A DNA stretch of 64,000 bases from Neobacillus massiliamazoniensis (GCF_001048695.1 NZ_CVRB01000002.1:62001-126000), one strand, 5' to 3'. Positions 42,201 through 51,965 are shown, counted from the stretch's first letter. The notes: generated from the letters alone by a model not told the origin. Program-made: numbers and translations.

Positions 42201-45200
42201 TCTGAGTTTGCAGTAATTGATGGGTCCCACAAATTCGTACCTGCTTGGTCTTTATACCAACCAATGAATTTATATCCCGGTCTTGTTGTACTTGGATTAA
42301 TTAAGTTTCCAACATTATTGTAAATATAATCCCCGTTATTATCGGATTTGTTTGGAATGTATCCAACCGATATTGGGGAAACAGGAGCACCACCTTGACT
42401 ATCGAACGTAATACCGTATCCAACAGCTTGTCCAGCAGCGCCAATATGATTCAAGCCTATGGTTGTAGCCGGGTAAACCGTACCATCAGCACCTGTTGAG
42501 TTAATAACAAACTTATAGAGCTGAGGCAGCCAGTTTGTTCCGCCTGGATCTAACGTTGCATTATTATAAGTGGTTGATTTATTAGGATCTAGTGTTGAAT
42601 TTGTTTTAAATAAATCTGCCTTGAATGTAATTTTTCCTGGTTGGCTTAAATCATAGTATAAGTTACCATTATTATCTTTCAAGGTAGTGATGTCTTTTCC
42701 TTTTGATGCCGGACCATTACCAGCCGTGTAAACAATGATATTATTGATACCATTACGCCAATTGGCATCATCTGTAAAGGTAAAGGTTAAATCATTCCCT
42801 ACATGTGCTTTTGATGGGTCTGTAACCATTGGAATCACAGGCGTCTTAATTGGCGAATCCTTAACAGATAATGGTACCGTTACGTCCTGATAGCCAGAAG
42901 CCTTAATGGTAACCGTGTAATTACCGATTGCCGTGAATAAAGAACCAGGCAAGGTAATTTGAGAAGGATGATCTCCTGTTGCATCGGAATATCCTGGTTT
43001 GATCGTTACAGAATTTGTTACATCTGTTGAACCGATCAGAATATTCGTAATCGCTTTTCTCCAAACGACATCATCTAGAAATACAGTGCTAGTTGGTATT
43101 AATGTAATACTTGAACCATTTTGCAAGTCTTGTAAAGTTGGAAGGGTCCCAACTGAAGTCGTTTGTCTTGGACCTGCAAAATTAAGCTTTTGCATGACTT
43201 GCTGTAAGCCATCGCCAGCATTTAACGTAATGGTACCGCCATATTGCGTTGTTATGGTCGTATCCTGATCCACCGTAAGCTGTGGTGTCGGAACCGTCAT
43301 ACCTGCATCGATTGCACTTTGATTTTGTTTACCAAAGTTTTCGAAGAGGTAATAGAAGTCATTATAATCAATTCCATAACCAGCAGTTCCTGGTTTGATC
43401 CAAAAAATATCCGCATTTCTGTTGCTGTTAAGGAAAGCAGTTTTGTTTGCTAAAGTGTTGTCTGGATTGTTAAAATTACTAAGGTTCTTATATTGATAAT
43501 AAGCATTGATTTCAGCTACAAGATCCTTCATGTCAATGACGTTATCCCCATTGACATCTCCACCTAATAGAATCGGAATCAGGTTCGGCATATCGTAGAA
43601 TGTTCCCGATTGATAACCATAATGGTTATTACCAATCACAGGTGTTGTAGCATATCCCTTGAAATGCCCTGGCATCGATGTCACAACAGAGTATGGCTTG
43701 TCACTTACATCCATGGTTACTGCATATTTTCCTTTAAGAAACTGATAATCAACTGTGTTGTTTATAGTGGTTGATGGAGTATCAGTTATATAGGTTTTAC
43801 CATTTGAATCGGTAACGGTTACCTTAGCACCTGTATCAACCGTCGTATTTGGAAAAGCATTGCCAACATTATTTCGTGCGAAAGCTTCAGCCGCCATACG
43901 ACCTCGAAGCAAGGATGTTGACTGTCGTACATAAGGATCATTTGTTGGGAACGCCGCAACTTGAGTATCTGCACCTGACATCGTAAGGTTTGATTGTGTT
44001 ACATCAAAGTTAAACGGTCCAACAATCGGATCACTGCTTGTATAGGTTACATCTGCTTCTAAAATATTCATATCCTTATCAAGCGCACCGGCCGCACCAA
44101 TTCCAGATATCGTAATATCCGCGGAATTTTCCGTATAAGTACCTTGATCAACGACATGCTGCTGAACGGTTAAAACCTTAGAAGGGTCAATCCCTTTGCT
44201 GGTTAGATAGTTTTTATACTCATCTGAAAGCCTAATATTACTAAATGAGTAAACCTTACTATCGATCGTAAATTTACCGTCAGTCATTCCAATTGCATTT
44301 TTCGTTGCGATTGTAGTATTAAATGGTTTATTCGCATCCACAACAAGCTTATCTTGATTTCCCGGACCTGCATCCACACCTCCGGAAGCTGTATATGTTA
44401 CATATGGAGTACCTTTTTTAATGAAATAATAATGTTGTTCACCGGTATTCTCATCCGCTTCACCAGAATAGTCGCTCGGATAGATCATAAAATGACTGCC
44501 CAGTGGATTGGTTAAGTCCTCAGGAGTAACTCCAAAATGGAAACGGCCTTTCGCATCTGTATGGAAGGTTACAGTTGGATAAGCATTATCTTGGTAACCC
44601 CAGACTATGTTCTGAGCTTGGTCAATCGGTACAGTTTTAAAACTGCTATCTAATAGCGAAGTTTCGCCATTTTTCTTCATGAAGTCGATATTCGAATCAT
44701 AAACGGTACCATAAAACCCTTTAATCTCTTGTCCTGGTTGATAGCCTGTCGGGTCAATTTCATAAATTCCTGGCTTTGAATCACTGTCCATGGTCATGGT
44801 TGGTGCTGTTGTGTCGACATAGACGGTATCTTCTGCTGTGTAGCGTTTACCAGCTGCGTCCGTCGCAATTGCCTCAACGGAATAAGCACCTTCTTTTATA
44901 ACCGTTAGATCCCCAAGTCCGGAATTATCAAGTGACCCGTTATATGGCTTTGTAAATGGATAATACTGTCCAAGGTAAAGCATTACCAGAGGACGGGATT
45001 GAACACCTGGAGCCCAAGTGCTGAGATTATAATAACTAATTAACCCCAAATAATTTCCTTTATTGTCTTTCAATAAAAGATACATGTTTTGCATTGAACT
45101 ATTGACAGAGAAGGTAAAGCCAGAAGTATAAGCAGGTGTATCATCGTTCCTGTTTCCCGTTATAGTTTCTGGCAGTGTAAAAGCCTTCGTGAGGACTTTA

Positions 45201-47896
45201 AAATCAATTCCTTTTTCTGCAACAGTAATGGTGAACGGAATGCGGTAAGACTCGGATGAGTCAGCTGCATTTACAAGATAGATATACCCCTCGTACGTGC
45301 CATCTAATGAATTTGACGGAACCGAGATGGTGGCTGTTGCTTTAACGGTACTGCCTCCTCCAACATTAAGGGAAGTCACGTTTGAACCACCGGCAGTAAA
45401 TTCAATCTTCACATCGTTTCCAGTTCCCGGTCCGACCGGATTGGATCCAGCAAATTTTGTTGAAATAAACTTCGTACTGATATTAAATGTTTTATTGCTC
45501 GTCCCTTGATTCGTTATGTTAAAGTCTTTTGATGAAACCACATCATCAGAGCCGTTCGTTGCGCCATCTCCTCTGCCTTTAAAACCGAAGAACATGCTTC
45601 CTGTAAGGTTATCTACTTGATGAATGGTGCTTGAATCATTTGGGTTATCATTGGTATAAGCCTTATCTAAAACTTGAATTTTAACATCTGCATTAATGGC
45701 ACGAACAGGATCAACACGTCCAGCACCGACTTGATATACGCTGTACTTATTTGAATCTGTGTTGATATCCTTCGCGGTATTCATTAACGCCGCCTTGACA
45801 TCTGCAGGAGTATAATCTGGGTGGGCAGCTAAAATCAATGCGGAAATTCCTGCAACGTGAGGCGTTGCCATGGAAGTACCGGACATATTCATATACGAAT
45901 ATTTATAATCGTGTGTTGCAGTGTCTTGTGGATCGTAAACATCATATGGAACCGTGGACATAATGTCTACGCCAGGAGCGACAACATCCGGCTTAATCGT
46001 CCAATCTTTAACCGGTCCTGTTGAGCTAAAGTCTGCTAAGGTATCCCCAGCCTTCACGACTGGCGCATCAAGTGTAGACGGGAATGTGATGGTTGCGTTT
46101 TTTGGATCTTTCGCAATCGAATCTGAAAGCGCCTGCCCTTGTGCTTGAGTCAAAGAGACAGCATAAATATTGTCCATGCTTATGCCTAAGAAGCTATTGA
46201 TATATCCTTGGTTCGCACTATCGTCCTGATTATCCCAAATAATCATACCAGCGGCACCTGCATTTTTCGCATTTGCCATTTTTGTTGATAAGTAATCAAC
46301 GCCACGGTGAACGAGAGCAATTTTACCCGTCATATCATGTCCAATGTAATCTGCAGCACTGCCTAAACCGACATCTACAATTGGAAATGTTTTTCCTTTA
46401 TAGGTATCATCTGCTTGTGCGAAGTTTTTGCCGAACAAACGAGCTTGAAAGGAACCTGAGCCACCCTTTAATGTCATGACAGCAAGGGTTTCCGGAATGG
46501 TGCTTGCACCAACGGTGATGGCTAGCGCCGCCGTTCCTGGAGAACCAACCGTGGCTTTGCCAGGACCAGCATTTCCTGCTGCTACCGCACAGGTCACACC
46601 TTGGATTGTAGCATTGTTGATGGCGACACTCGTTGGGTACAACGGATCATTCACCGTTGCTCCAAGAGAAAGATTGATGACATCCATATGATCTTTCACT
46701 GCCTGGTCAATACCATTTAACACAGCGGCTGATGTACCGTGTCCACCTGGTCCTAAAACACGATATCCATAAAGATGAACATTTGGCGCTACGCCATTTG
46801 CTGAAAAGATTGCATTATTATCTGTTGTGTTTGCCGCAATCGTCCCTGAAACGTGTGATCCATGTTCCGTGATATATTGCTTGTAGTCCGCAGGAGGCGG
46901 ACCTGCAATTGGATCTGGATGGTCTTTAGCCGCTACCCAATCCGCATAAGTGGTTTCCATTGGGTCATGGTCATCCACAAAATTGATATTGCCGTCCGCA
47001 TCGACACCTGTATTATTGACAAAGTCATGTCCTCCCCATAGTTGACCAGTAGCTTGGTCATGTGTAGCTTTGTATAAATCAGGGTGATTGTAGTCAATAC
47101 CGGTATCCACTACACCGACCTTAATTGCTTGGCCAGCACGAGGACCAGTTTTAATAATACCTGTATTGCCATCGGCTTGAAGTTTATCAATACCCAAGTA
47201 AGATAGCGCTGATGTAGGCTTTCCGACAGAACCACTTGTATCTGAAGTCTGTGCTGAGCTTTTTTGTTCAGATGCCTCGTATTTTACTTCAGACCAAACA
47301 GAAGCAACTTCAGGATTATTTGCAACTGTTTCAACTTGGTTTGCAGGTAAAGATAAAGCTACTCCATTAAATGCATCTGTATATTCTCTAGTAATCCCGA
47401 TACTAGGTTTAACAGATTTTCCGCCAATGATTTGCTTTGTAGGTTGCGTATTCACAAAACTTTTAAATTTAGCGTGAGAATCTGCAACTTTTTTTTGTGC
47501 GTCCGAATATTCGGCAGCAAAAGCTTGGCTATTTAATGTTGCACCGCCTTTAGCCAAAGATTGCTTAATGATTTGTATTTTAGCTGGATCAACATTAAAT
47601 TGAACGATAACATTAATTTTTCCTGCACTACGCAAATCTTTTTTATCCACATGGATTTTTTGCGTATTATCTGCTCCAGTAAGATTATTAATGTTTGCTT
47701 TTTGCTCAGGAGTAAGACCGTCAAGAATACGGTTTACTTCATCTGCATTAAAAGTTCCACTGGACGAACTTTGCTTATTTGGCTTAGCAGCAGCATGTAC
47801 GAGTGTTACATTCTGAGCTAGTACAATGTTTAAAAACATTGCAATCAACAAAGAGATAGATAACATTCTCTTTATAGGTTTTTTCCTTACCTTCAT
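39221..47896 (-). CDS. Giant LPXTG-anchored subtilase with dockerin-like, DUF1533 and InlB-type repeats
   Basis: 2891 residues, exported and wall-bound. Signal peptide 1-36; I9-like propeptide (about 90-205); S8 protease with catalytic D264 (GVVDTGID), H345 (EHGSHVSG) and S675 (GTSMATPH); an inserted PA domain (about 460-600), as in Vpr-type subtilases. Then come Fn3/Ig-like regions, a dockerin-like pair of calcium loops (DVNGDNVIDMKDLVAEI; GYGIDYNDFYYLFENFG) and about four DUF1533-like repeats (VGNDLTFTFTDDANWRNGI). Interleaved are Listeria-Bacteroides beta repeats (RPGYKFIGWYKDQ, GYAFLGWYKDPAG), two near-identical Ig-like modules (VTFNESTATLDG, VTFNEGTATLNG), a cadherin-like domain, a proline-rich wall stretch, and LPKTG with hydrophobic and basic tail. 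RBS AGGGGGG. Confidence 0.95.
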   Translation of the reverse strand: MKVRKKPIKRMLSISLLIAMFLNIVLAQNVTLVHAAAKPNKQSSSSGTFNADEVNRILDGLTPEQKANINNLTGADNTQKIHVDKKDLRSAGKINVIVQFNVDPAKIQIIKQSLAKGGATLNSQAFAAEYSDAQKKVADSHAKFKSFVNTQPTKQIIGGKSVKPSIGITREYTDAFNGVALSLPANQVETVANNPEVASVWSEVKYEASEQKSSAQTSDTSGSVGKPTSALSYLGIDKLQADGNTGIIKTGPRAGQAIKVGVVDTGIDYNHPDLYKATHDQATGQLWGGHDFVNNTGVDADGNINFVDDHDPMETTYADWVAAKDHPDPIAGPPPADYKQYITEHGSHVSGTIAANTTDNNAIFSANGVAPNVHLYGYRVLGPGGHGTSAAVLNGIDQAVKDHMDVINLSLGATVNDPLYPTSVAINNATIQGVTCAVAAGNAGPGKATVGSPGTAALAITVGASTIPETLAVMTLKGGSGSFQARLFGKNFAQADDTYKGKTFPIVDVGLGSAADYIGHDMTGKIALVHRGVDYLSTKMANAKNAGAAGMIIWDNQDDSANQGYINSFLGISMDNIYAVSLTQAQGQALSDSIAKDPKNATITFPSTLDAPVVKAGDTLADFSSTGPVKDWTIKPDVVAPGVDIMSTVPYDVYDPQDTATHDYKYSYMNMSGTSMATPHVAGISALILAAHPDYTPADVKAALMNTAKDINTDSNKYSVYQVGAGRVDPVRAINADVKIQVLDKAYTNDNPNDSSTIHQVDNLTGSMFFGFKGRGDGATNGSDDVVSSKDFNITNQGTSNKTFNISTKFISTKFAGSNPVGPGTGNDVKIEFTAGGSNVTSLNVGGGSTVKATATISVPSNSLDGTYEGYIYLVNAADSSESYRIPFTITVAEKGIDFKVLTKAFTLPETITGNRNDDTPAYTSGFTFSVNSSMQNMYLLLKDNKGNYLGLISYYNLSTWAPGVQSRPLVMLYLGQYYPFTKPYNGSLDNSGLGDLTVIKEGAYSVEAIATDAAGKRYTAEDTVYVDTTAPTMTMDSDSKPGIYEIDPTGYQPGQEIKGFYGTVYDSNIDFMKKNGETSLLDSSFKTVPIDQAQNIVWGYQDNAYPTVTFHTDAKGRFHFGVTPEDLTNPLGSHFMIYPSDYSGEADENTGEQHYYFIKKGTPYVTYTASGGVDAGPGNQDKLVVDANKPFNTTIATKNAIGMTDGKFTIDSKVYSFSNIRLSDEYKNYLTSKGIDPSKVLTVQQHVVDQGTYTENSADITISGIGAAGALDKDMNILEADVTYTSSDPIVGPFNFDVTQSNLTMSGADTQVAAFPTNDPYVRQSTSLLRGRMAAEAFARNNVGNAFPNTTVDTGAKVTVTDSNGKTYITDTPSTTINNTVDYQFLKGKYAVTMDVSDKPYSVVTSMPGHFKGYATTPVIGNNHYGYQSGTFYDMPNLIPILLGGDVNGDNVIDMKDLVAEINAYYQYKNLSNFNNPDNTLANKTAFLNSNRNADIFWIKPGTAGYGIDYNDFYYLFENFGKQNQSAIDAGMTVPTPQLTVDQDTTITTQYGGTITLNAGDGLQQVMQKLNFAGPRQTTSVGTLPTLQDLQNGSSITLIPTSTVFLDDVVWRKAITNILIGSTDVTNSVTIKPGYSDATGDHPSQITLPGSLFTAIGNYTVTIKASGYQDVTVPLSVKDSPIKTPVIPMVTDPSKAHVGNDLTFTFTDDANWRNGINNIIVYTAGNGPASKGKDITTLKDNNGNLYYDLSQPGKITFKADLFKTNSTLDPNKSTTYNNATLDPGGTNWLPQLYKFVINSTGADGTVYPATTIGLNHIGAAGQAVGYGITFDSQGGAPVSPISVGYIPNKSDNNGDYIYNNVGNLINPSTTRPGYKFIGWYKDQAGTNLWDPSITANSDQTVYAKWQMNFTQNYSPVDATKPNGAKFDGTNGSVSGIGWVLGEGNLNISIPDYLTNIPWLTGKDKIAKIEKTYYKLKSDGTSETTTTTELIDPSTYNLASNSDGSGTLSFTTATESYAAAHPTNKYAFSAAPDYRGYTLTVTSTTGEHTDIPNVKLGYRRHIDLNGGTLKNPSDLTFADTLVNGKANVPDMSQASKYITNGLLSASLTLYLDAAGTSGMASPISKTNGVMLNDNATYYVCWIKTPPAISKQVVGNTVGSDITLRFTDDGTWQKNIKEIDIGSKKLVPNTDYTITDGAITLNHSLFTTGQKINVVIKSEGYVDALVQDQVIGYLVTFESNGGDSIAPQIVDRSATKPADPTKVGYKFTGWYTDQALTKPFDFTSIVTSPITLYAKYALAASLVTTDSTDNVVGNDMTLDFSDSDWAKAITGITVGGSNVDATKYKVDTSSHTITLDKSLFTKAGDFTISISAKDYADVTVIQKVGNGYNVHFVVQGNAPFEVKDQIVARRITQPVVYGYDLTWFADEARTIPWDFTNSIYSDRTLYGKWTLHKFSVTFDHQDGSLVDSKTADYDTTTTAPAVPTRPGYAFLGWYKDPAGKTAWNFATDKVTGDVRLYAKWAAGVENNGLYNKDVTITFNESTATLDGKDFTSGTKVTSEGDHTLVVTDASGNATTVQFTIDKTAPVVSGVSNDGSYNHDVTVTFNEGTATLNGDAFTSGTVISHEGTYTLIVTDKAGNVTTVEFTIDKTAPNAPTINSVSDSDTLVTGTTEANVTVFVKSNNTIIGTGTSDSNGTYRITISNQKAGTVLTVFVKDAAGNESASAKVTVNGINHSPVVDDVQVSTTEKTVISGKITGEDPDNDTLTYTKSTDPQHGTVTVSSDGSWSYTPNDGFVGDDEFKVLVSDGKGGSAIVTVKVKVNPAPNTGTQPPPYTGTQQPPNTGTQQPPSNLSQLPKTGSIWDRNLLLQLAGIITVMGALLHFFRRRKREKESN

Positions 47897-48353
47897 AATT
47901 TCCCCCCTGGTTGAGCAGTTTACTAGATGCTCAAAATCATTTTTATATTTAAGTAGTTACAATTTTCTAAATACTTAAATATATTTAAATAGTAATTGAG
48001 ATTATTAAATTCGTAAATTGGGGGAAAATATGCCCTTTTTATTTGACGAATTTCGACAAACTTAAAAATAATCACCCATTTTTCTACTAAAAATGTAAAC
48101 ATTTATAATAAAAATCGATTAAATTGCAGGGTATATCCATTTAAAATGGAAATAGATTACTATTTCCACTTGGGGGAATTTTAAAGAATATACAAAAAAA
48201 TATTATATGAATTTTGGTTGTACTATTATTAATAATCTAGTTATTAGGACAAATTTTGCAGTGAATTAGTAATTGGTTACTAGATACCAAATGTTATTCC
48301 AAATTAATCCTAATAAAGGAATATTAACCGATTTAATTTCTTAATAATTAGGA
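47897..48353. other. AT-rich upstream region of the subtilase gene
   Basis: No reading frame is supported. Close to the gene lie AT-rich imperfect repeats (TTTAAATATATTTAAGTATTT and TACTTAAATAT on the minus strand) that could be a regulator site or part of the promoter; no clear -35/-10 pair was identified. Confidence 0.35.
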
Positions 48354-48588
48354 TGTGTTAAACTTGCCTGTTGATTTGCGCTCCAGGCGCTTCGCTTTCC
48401 GCGGGCGGTTCGTGGAGCCTCCTAGGCGCTTAACTGTGGGGTCTCCCCTGCCCCGTACTCCCGCAGGACGTTGAATTAGCATCCTCGAATCAACACCGCA
48501 CGAAGGAAATGCGATAGCATTTTCGAGGATCTTGCGCCTTCCGCTCCAATCAACATATTTTTAAAAATCAACAATGACCTTTAACACA
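48354..48588. mobile_element. GC-rich inverted-repeat element (MITE-like), interrupted
   Basis: A roughly 235-bp element with imperfect terminal inverted repeats (TGTGTTAAACTTGCCTGTTG at the left; the reverse complement of the right end reads TGTGTTAAAGGTCATTGTTG). The inside is far more GC-rich than its surroundings and contains paired blocks GATTTGCGCTCCAGGCGC and GCGCCTTCCGCTCCAATC. I know this family as a common non-coding repeat between genes of Bacillaceae. Within it a 60-bp piece bounded by CATCCTCGAA and TTCGAGGATC interrupts the usual CCCGCAGGA...TCTTGCGCC stretch. No reading frame. It probably moves by a transposase supplied elsewhere, or is a folded RNA element. Confidence 0.7.
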
Positions 48589-48633
48589 GCCAATAATTTA
48601 GAAAAAAGGCCTTTTTTAATTAATCTTATAAAA

Positions 48634-48682
48634 GAGGCTGACTCAAATTAGTCGTTATTTAACGACCATTTGAGTCAGCCTC
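48634..48682. terminator. Long hairpin, probable terminator of the PAS kinase gene
   Basis: GAGGCTGACTCAAAT and TTTGAGTCAGCCTC arms with inner TCGTT/AACGA pairing give a stem of about 20 bp. A second palindrome, AAAAAAGGCCTTTTTT (48603-48618), lies just beyond and supplies a T-run on the minus strand. Both follow the minus-strand kinase gene. Confidence 0.65.
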
Positions 48683-48744
48683 GATTTCTTGTACTTTAGG
48701 GAACTTTATTTTTGCTCATGACGATAAGCTCAGTTTATCTTACA

Positions 48745-50580
48745 TTATTCATGGGAAGCTCTTATAGAAATAGGTAAAGTGATATCGACGACTGTACCCT
48801 TGTTGATTTCACTTGTGATGTTGATACTACCTTGATGATCTTTAATAATTTTGTTACTCACAAGTAAACCTAATCCTGTTCCCTTCTCTTTTGTGGTGTA
48901 AAAAGGTTCCCCAAGTCTTGGCAGTAGCTCCTTTGAAATGCCACATCCGTTATCAGAAAAGCGAATAAGGACTTGGTTGTCACTTAGAAGTTTTGTTTGA
49001 ATCCTGATTTCGCCATTCGCTGAGGTGGCATCAAGGGAATTCTTAATAATGTTGATAAATACTTGTTTGAATTGATTTTCTTCACAATTGATCACTATGG
49101 ATGTGTTTCCGAATTCTTTTATAATTTCAATATTTTTTAAATTAGCTTCAGCTTTAAGCAATTTTTCAACATTATCAATGATACTGTGCAAAAGAATCGG
49201 TTTCACATGGAGATTTTGCGGCTTTGCCAAGACAAGCAACTCACCCATGATAAAGTTGATTCGATCTAGCTCAGACAGCATAATATCAGTAAAAGCAGAA
49301 TTCTCTGAAACCTCCGGTTGTAAGAGCTGAATAAAACCCTTTATTGTGGTAAGAGGATTTCTTATTTCGTGCGCTATACTTGCGGCCAATTCCCCGATGA
49401 CAGACAGCTTTTCAGTTCTCCGTAAAAGGTCTTCGGTTTGTTTCCTCTCAGTAATATCACGTGTAACGTTGAAAAAGTATTGGCATTCGCCATCAGTGCT
49501 GAAAAAAGGAATTCCTCTCGATTCCAAATAAATCCAATTTCCGTTTTCAAGTTTGTAGCGATATTCACAGATAATAGGGGTTTTCGATTGAAGCATGTAT
49601 GAAAATCGTTCACAGACGAGAGAAGCATAGTCAGGATGGATTTTTTCAAAGTAAATTCTATCAGTGCCTAACTTTTTCAGATGTGAAGGAGAGCTGTACG
49701 ATACATCTCCATTCTTATCAATCACAGAAATGAAGTCTGCAGTATTTTCAGCAATGAACCTGTATTGTTCCTCGCTCTTCCGCAAAGCTTTTTCTGATTG
49801 TTTTCGTTCTGTGATATTACGTGAAACTATCAGATAGCTCTCTATCTCAGAGTTCTCAGATAAGATTGGGACACAACGCGACTCCAAATACACCCACGAT
49901 CCATTTTTATGTTTTAACCTGACCTCAATTTGAACATTTTTTTTATGGATAGTAATCGATTGACGGAGATCAACTATTGTTTTTACATCATCAGGGTGAA
50001 TAAAATCAAAAGTACCCGCCTGAAGATATTCATATTGAGTGTATCCCAAATGAAGCTCTATAGAAGGAGATACAAATATTTTTTTCATGTTCGAATCATA
50101 TGTGCTTATAATGTCGTTCGTATTTTCTACTAGTATCCGGTATCTTGCTTCACTTTCTCGCAAAGCTTCTTCAGCCTTTTTGCGGTCTGTAATATCTCTG
50201 GCGATAACAGCAGTACCAAAGATATTCCCTTCTGTATCTCGTATCGGGGAAGCTGTTAGAATTACTTGGACAAGCGTACCATCTTTTCGTTCACGTACAG
50301 TCTCATATCCCGAAATTTTCTTTCCAAAGGATTTAATCGGATGAAATATTTCTTTCGTCTCGTTTATTAAATTTTCTGGTACAAGGCAGTAGGGGTCATT
50401 TAACAAGTCTTCGTATGTCCAGCCATAAATTTTTTCAAAGGCACTATTTACGAGAAGTATATTTCCATGCATGTCTCTAATAGAAATAGCGTTAGTCGTG
50501 GTTTCGACAAGAGACTTAAGCAGTTCTTTCATGTGGATATGCTCTTTACTTTGATTCGTTCGGAGAGTATCTATTTCCAT
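48745..50580 (-). CDS. Three-PAS sensor histidine kinase, sporulation-kinase-like
   Basis: 611 residues, no membrane span. Three PAS/PAC units at about 10-135 (AISIRDMHGNILLVNSAFEK), 145-265 and 270-385, each ending with ITERK or ITDRK; then a dimerisation domain with phospho-histidine in AASIAHEIRNPLTTIKGFIQ and an ATPase domain (NIIKNSLDATSANGEI, DNGCGIS, GLGLLVSNKII). The layout resembles KinA/KinE kinases that feed the Spo0A phosphorelay. No response regulator gene is adjacent, as is usual for such orphan kinases. Signal unknown. Start ATG at 50580 after AGGCAGGTATAACTCT. Confidence 0.9.
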   Translation of the reverse strand: MEIDTLRTNQSKEHIHMKELLKSLVETTTNAISIRDMHGNILLVNSAFEKIYGWTYEDLLNDPYCLVPENLINETKEIFHPIKSFGKKISGYETVRERKDGTLVQVILTASPIRDTEGNIFGTAVIARDITDRKKAEEALRESEARYRILVENTNDIISTYDSNMKKIFVSPSIELHLGYTQYEYLQAGTFDFIHPDDVKTIVDLRQSITIHKKNVQIEVRLKHKNGSWVYLESRCVPILSENSEIESYLIVSRNITERKQSEKALRKSEEQYRFIAENTADFISVIDKNGDVSYSSPSHLKKLGTDRIYFEKIHPDYASLVCERFSYMLQSKTPIICEYRYKLENGNWIYLESRGIPFFSTDGECQYFFNVTRDITERKQTEDLLRRTEKLSVIGELAASIAHEIRNPLTTIKGFIQLLQPEVSENSAFTDIMLSELDRINFIMGELLVLAKPQNLHVKPILLHSIIDNVEKLLKAEANLKNIEIIKEFGNTSIVINCEENQFKQVFINIIKNSLDATSANGEIRIQTKLLSDNQVLIRFSDNGCGISKELLPRLGEPFYTTKEKGTGLGLLVSNKIIKDHQGSINITSEINKGTVVDITLPISIRASHE

Positions 50581-50866
50581 AGAGTTATACCTGCCTTAAA
50601 TAAAAATTATGATTATATATATATTCCATCTTTCTTGTAAAACTCCTTGAAATGTTCAGTAAAAAATCACTTCCGAACTCCCAGCCAAATCCGCATTCCA
50701 GCTTCCCTTTTTTCACGCTATTCCGAGTCAATAAAAAGTAATGGTAAGCCCCATTATCATTGTAAGAAAAGGAAGCTTACCATCTAAAAATTTTTCCAGT
50801 ATTATGTTTAACCAAAATAAACTCCTCTAATTTCCTCACAAACCCATGAACGGTTACTAACTTATC

Positions 50867-51694
50867 CTAATTAAGATATTCATAGTAATCTTGAGAATGG
50901 TAGCTTCTAAATCCGCATGATTCATAGAGTCCAAGTGCATGTGTATTTTTTGCTTCTACCTCAAGAAAAATAGACAATCCTTTATGATCCTCTATTTTCA
51001 CCACTTTTGATAGAGCTTTTCTTCCTATTCCTTTCCCTCGGAGTCCGGGAAAAACGACAAAACCATATATCCAAGCTTCACCATTCAATTCGGAAACACG
51101 CATTTTCCCGACTGTTTCCCCCTCTACTTCAATAATAAGTCTTTGATCACTGCTGTTTTCCCTAATCCTCCGATTCATCTCGCTTGCTTCACTTTCATTC
51201 AGTCCAAAACCTAAGACATCAAGTTGTATTTCCATTTCCAAATCATCATTTGAAAAAGACGATCTTATGGTAACTGAGGAATCCTCCGCCAATTCTGTTC
51301 TCTGCCATTTCATTTGATATTCCGCAAACGAAAATGCACATGGAATATTTCTCAAAAACCCCTTTGCAGTATGGGAGTCTGTTGGGGCATTTAATAAAAT
51401 CGTCCTGATATTTCGCTTCTTTACCTCCTCTAGTCCCATTGTCAGCAGCCTAGAAAATACTCCCCTTCTTCGGTAATCCGGGTGCACCATTCCACAAAGC
51501 TCAACTTTATTTCCAAAATCATAACTTCCTAGAAAACCAACAAGCCTGCCATCTTCATAATGAAAGAAATCTTCCTTACAATCTTCTAAACGGTTTTCGA
51601 GCATTTCAAAATTCAGTTTCAGGTGAAATCCACCTTCTTTCTCGCAAGCTTCCTGAAGTTCTTTTATTTCAAACAATTCTTTCTCAGTTAACAT
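50867..51694 (-). CDS. GNAT-family N-acetyltransferase, double domain
   Basis: 275 residues with two GNAT-like halves. The first has HPDYRRRGVFSRLLTMGLEE (acetyl-CoA loop R-R-x-G), the second FPGLRGKGIGRKALSKVV (R-G-x-G) and a typical ending LGLYESCGFRSYHSQDYYEY. Acts in the cytosol on an unknown amine. Monocistronic, RBS AAAGGGGGGAAATGG before ATG at 51694. Confidence 0.9.
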   Translation of the reverse strand: MLTEKELFEIKELQEACEKEGGFHLKLNFEMLENRLEDCKEDFFHYEDGRLVGFLGSYDFGNKVELCGMVHPDYRRRGVFSRLLTMGLEEVKKRNIRTILLNAPTDSHTAKGFLRNIPCAFSFAEYQMKWQRTELAEDSSVTIRSSFSNDDLEMEIQLDVLGFGLNESEASEMNRRIRENSSDQRLIIEVEGETVGKMRVSELNGEAWIYGFVVFPGLRGKGIGRKALSKVVKIEDHKGLSIFLEVEAKNTHALGLYESCGFRSYHSQDYYEYLN

Positions 51695-51937
51695 CCATTT
51701 CCCCCCTTTGGCATACTCAAAAAATCACCCCACAAGTAATTTTTACTCTTAGCCTTTTCTTAAAATGTATTCCCTCGATAAAATTTTAATTCTATTATAA
51801 ATAGTTTGCTGAACTGTTAGCAAACACTCAATAGTTTTTCTTCCATTTGCTGCCTAGGGAGATAGACGGGAAAAATGACATGGTCGACGGAAAATTTTTA
51901 AAATAAAATATATTGGGCCAATAATGACTCAATGTTG

Positions 51938-51965
51938 TTGAGAATACTTCCTATCATGGTATAAT
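51938..51965 (+). promoter_or_regulatory. Sigma-A-type promoter upstream of the deacetylase gene
   Basis: TTGAGA (51938-51943) and TATAAT (51960-51965) with 16 bp between. The start codon is at 52080, leaving a leader of about 105 nt that contains the inverted repeat CAACGG/CCGTTG (52032-52049). The remaining gap 51695-51937 shows another inverted repeat, GTTTGCT/AGCAAAC (51804-51825), that may control the acetyltransferase gene. Confidence 0.6.

Noticed and set aside
48370..48554. GC-rich block taken as an rRNA or tRNA gene
   Set aside because: No tRNA cloverleaf or rRNA signature; the structure is that of paired inverted repeats.
50741..50782. 9-bp inverted repeat ATGGTAAGC/GCTTACCAT as a terminator
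   Set aside because: Low GC, 24-nt loop and weak T-run; could be chance or an operator, so not listed.
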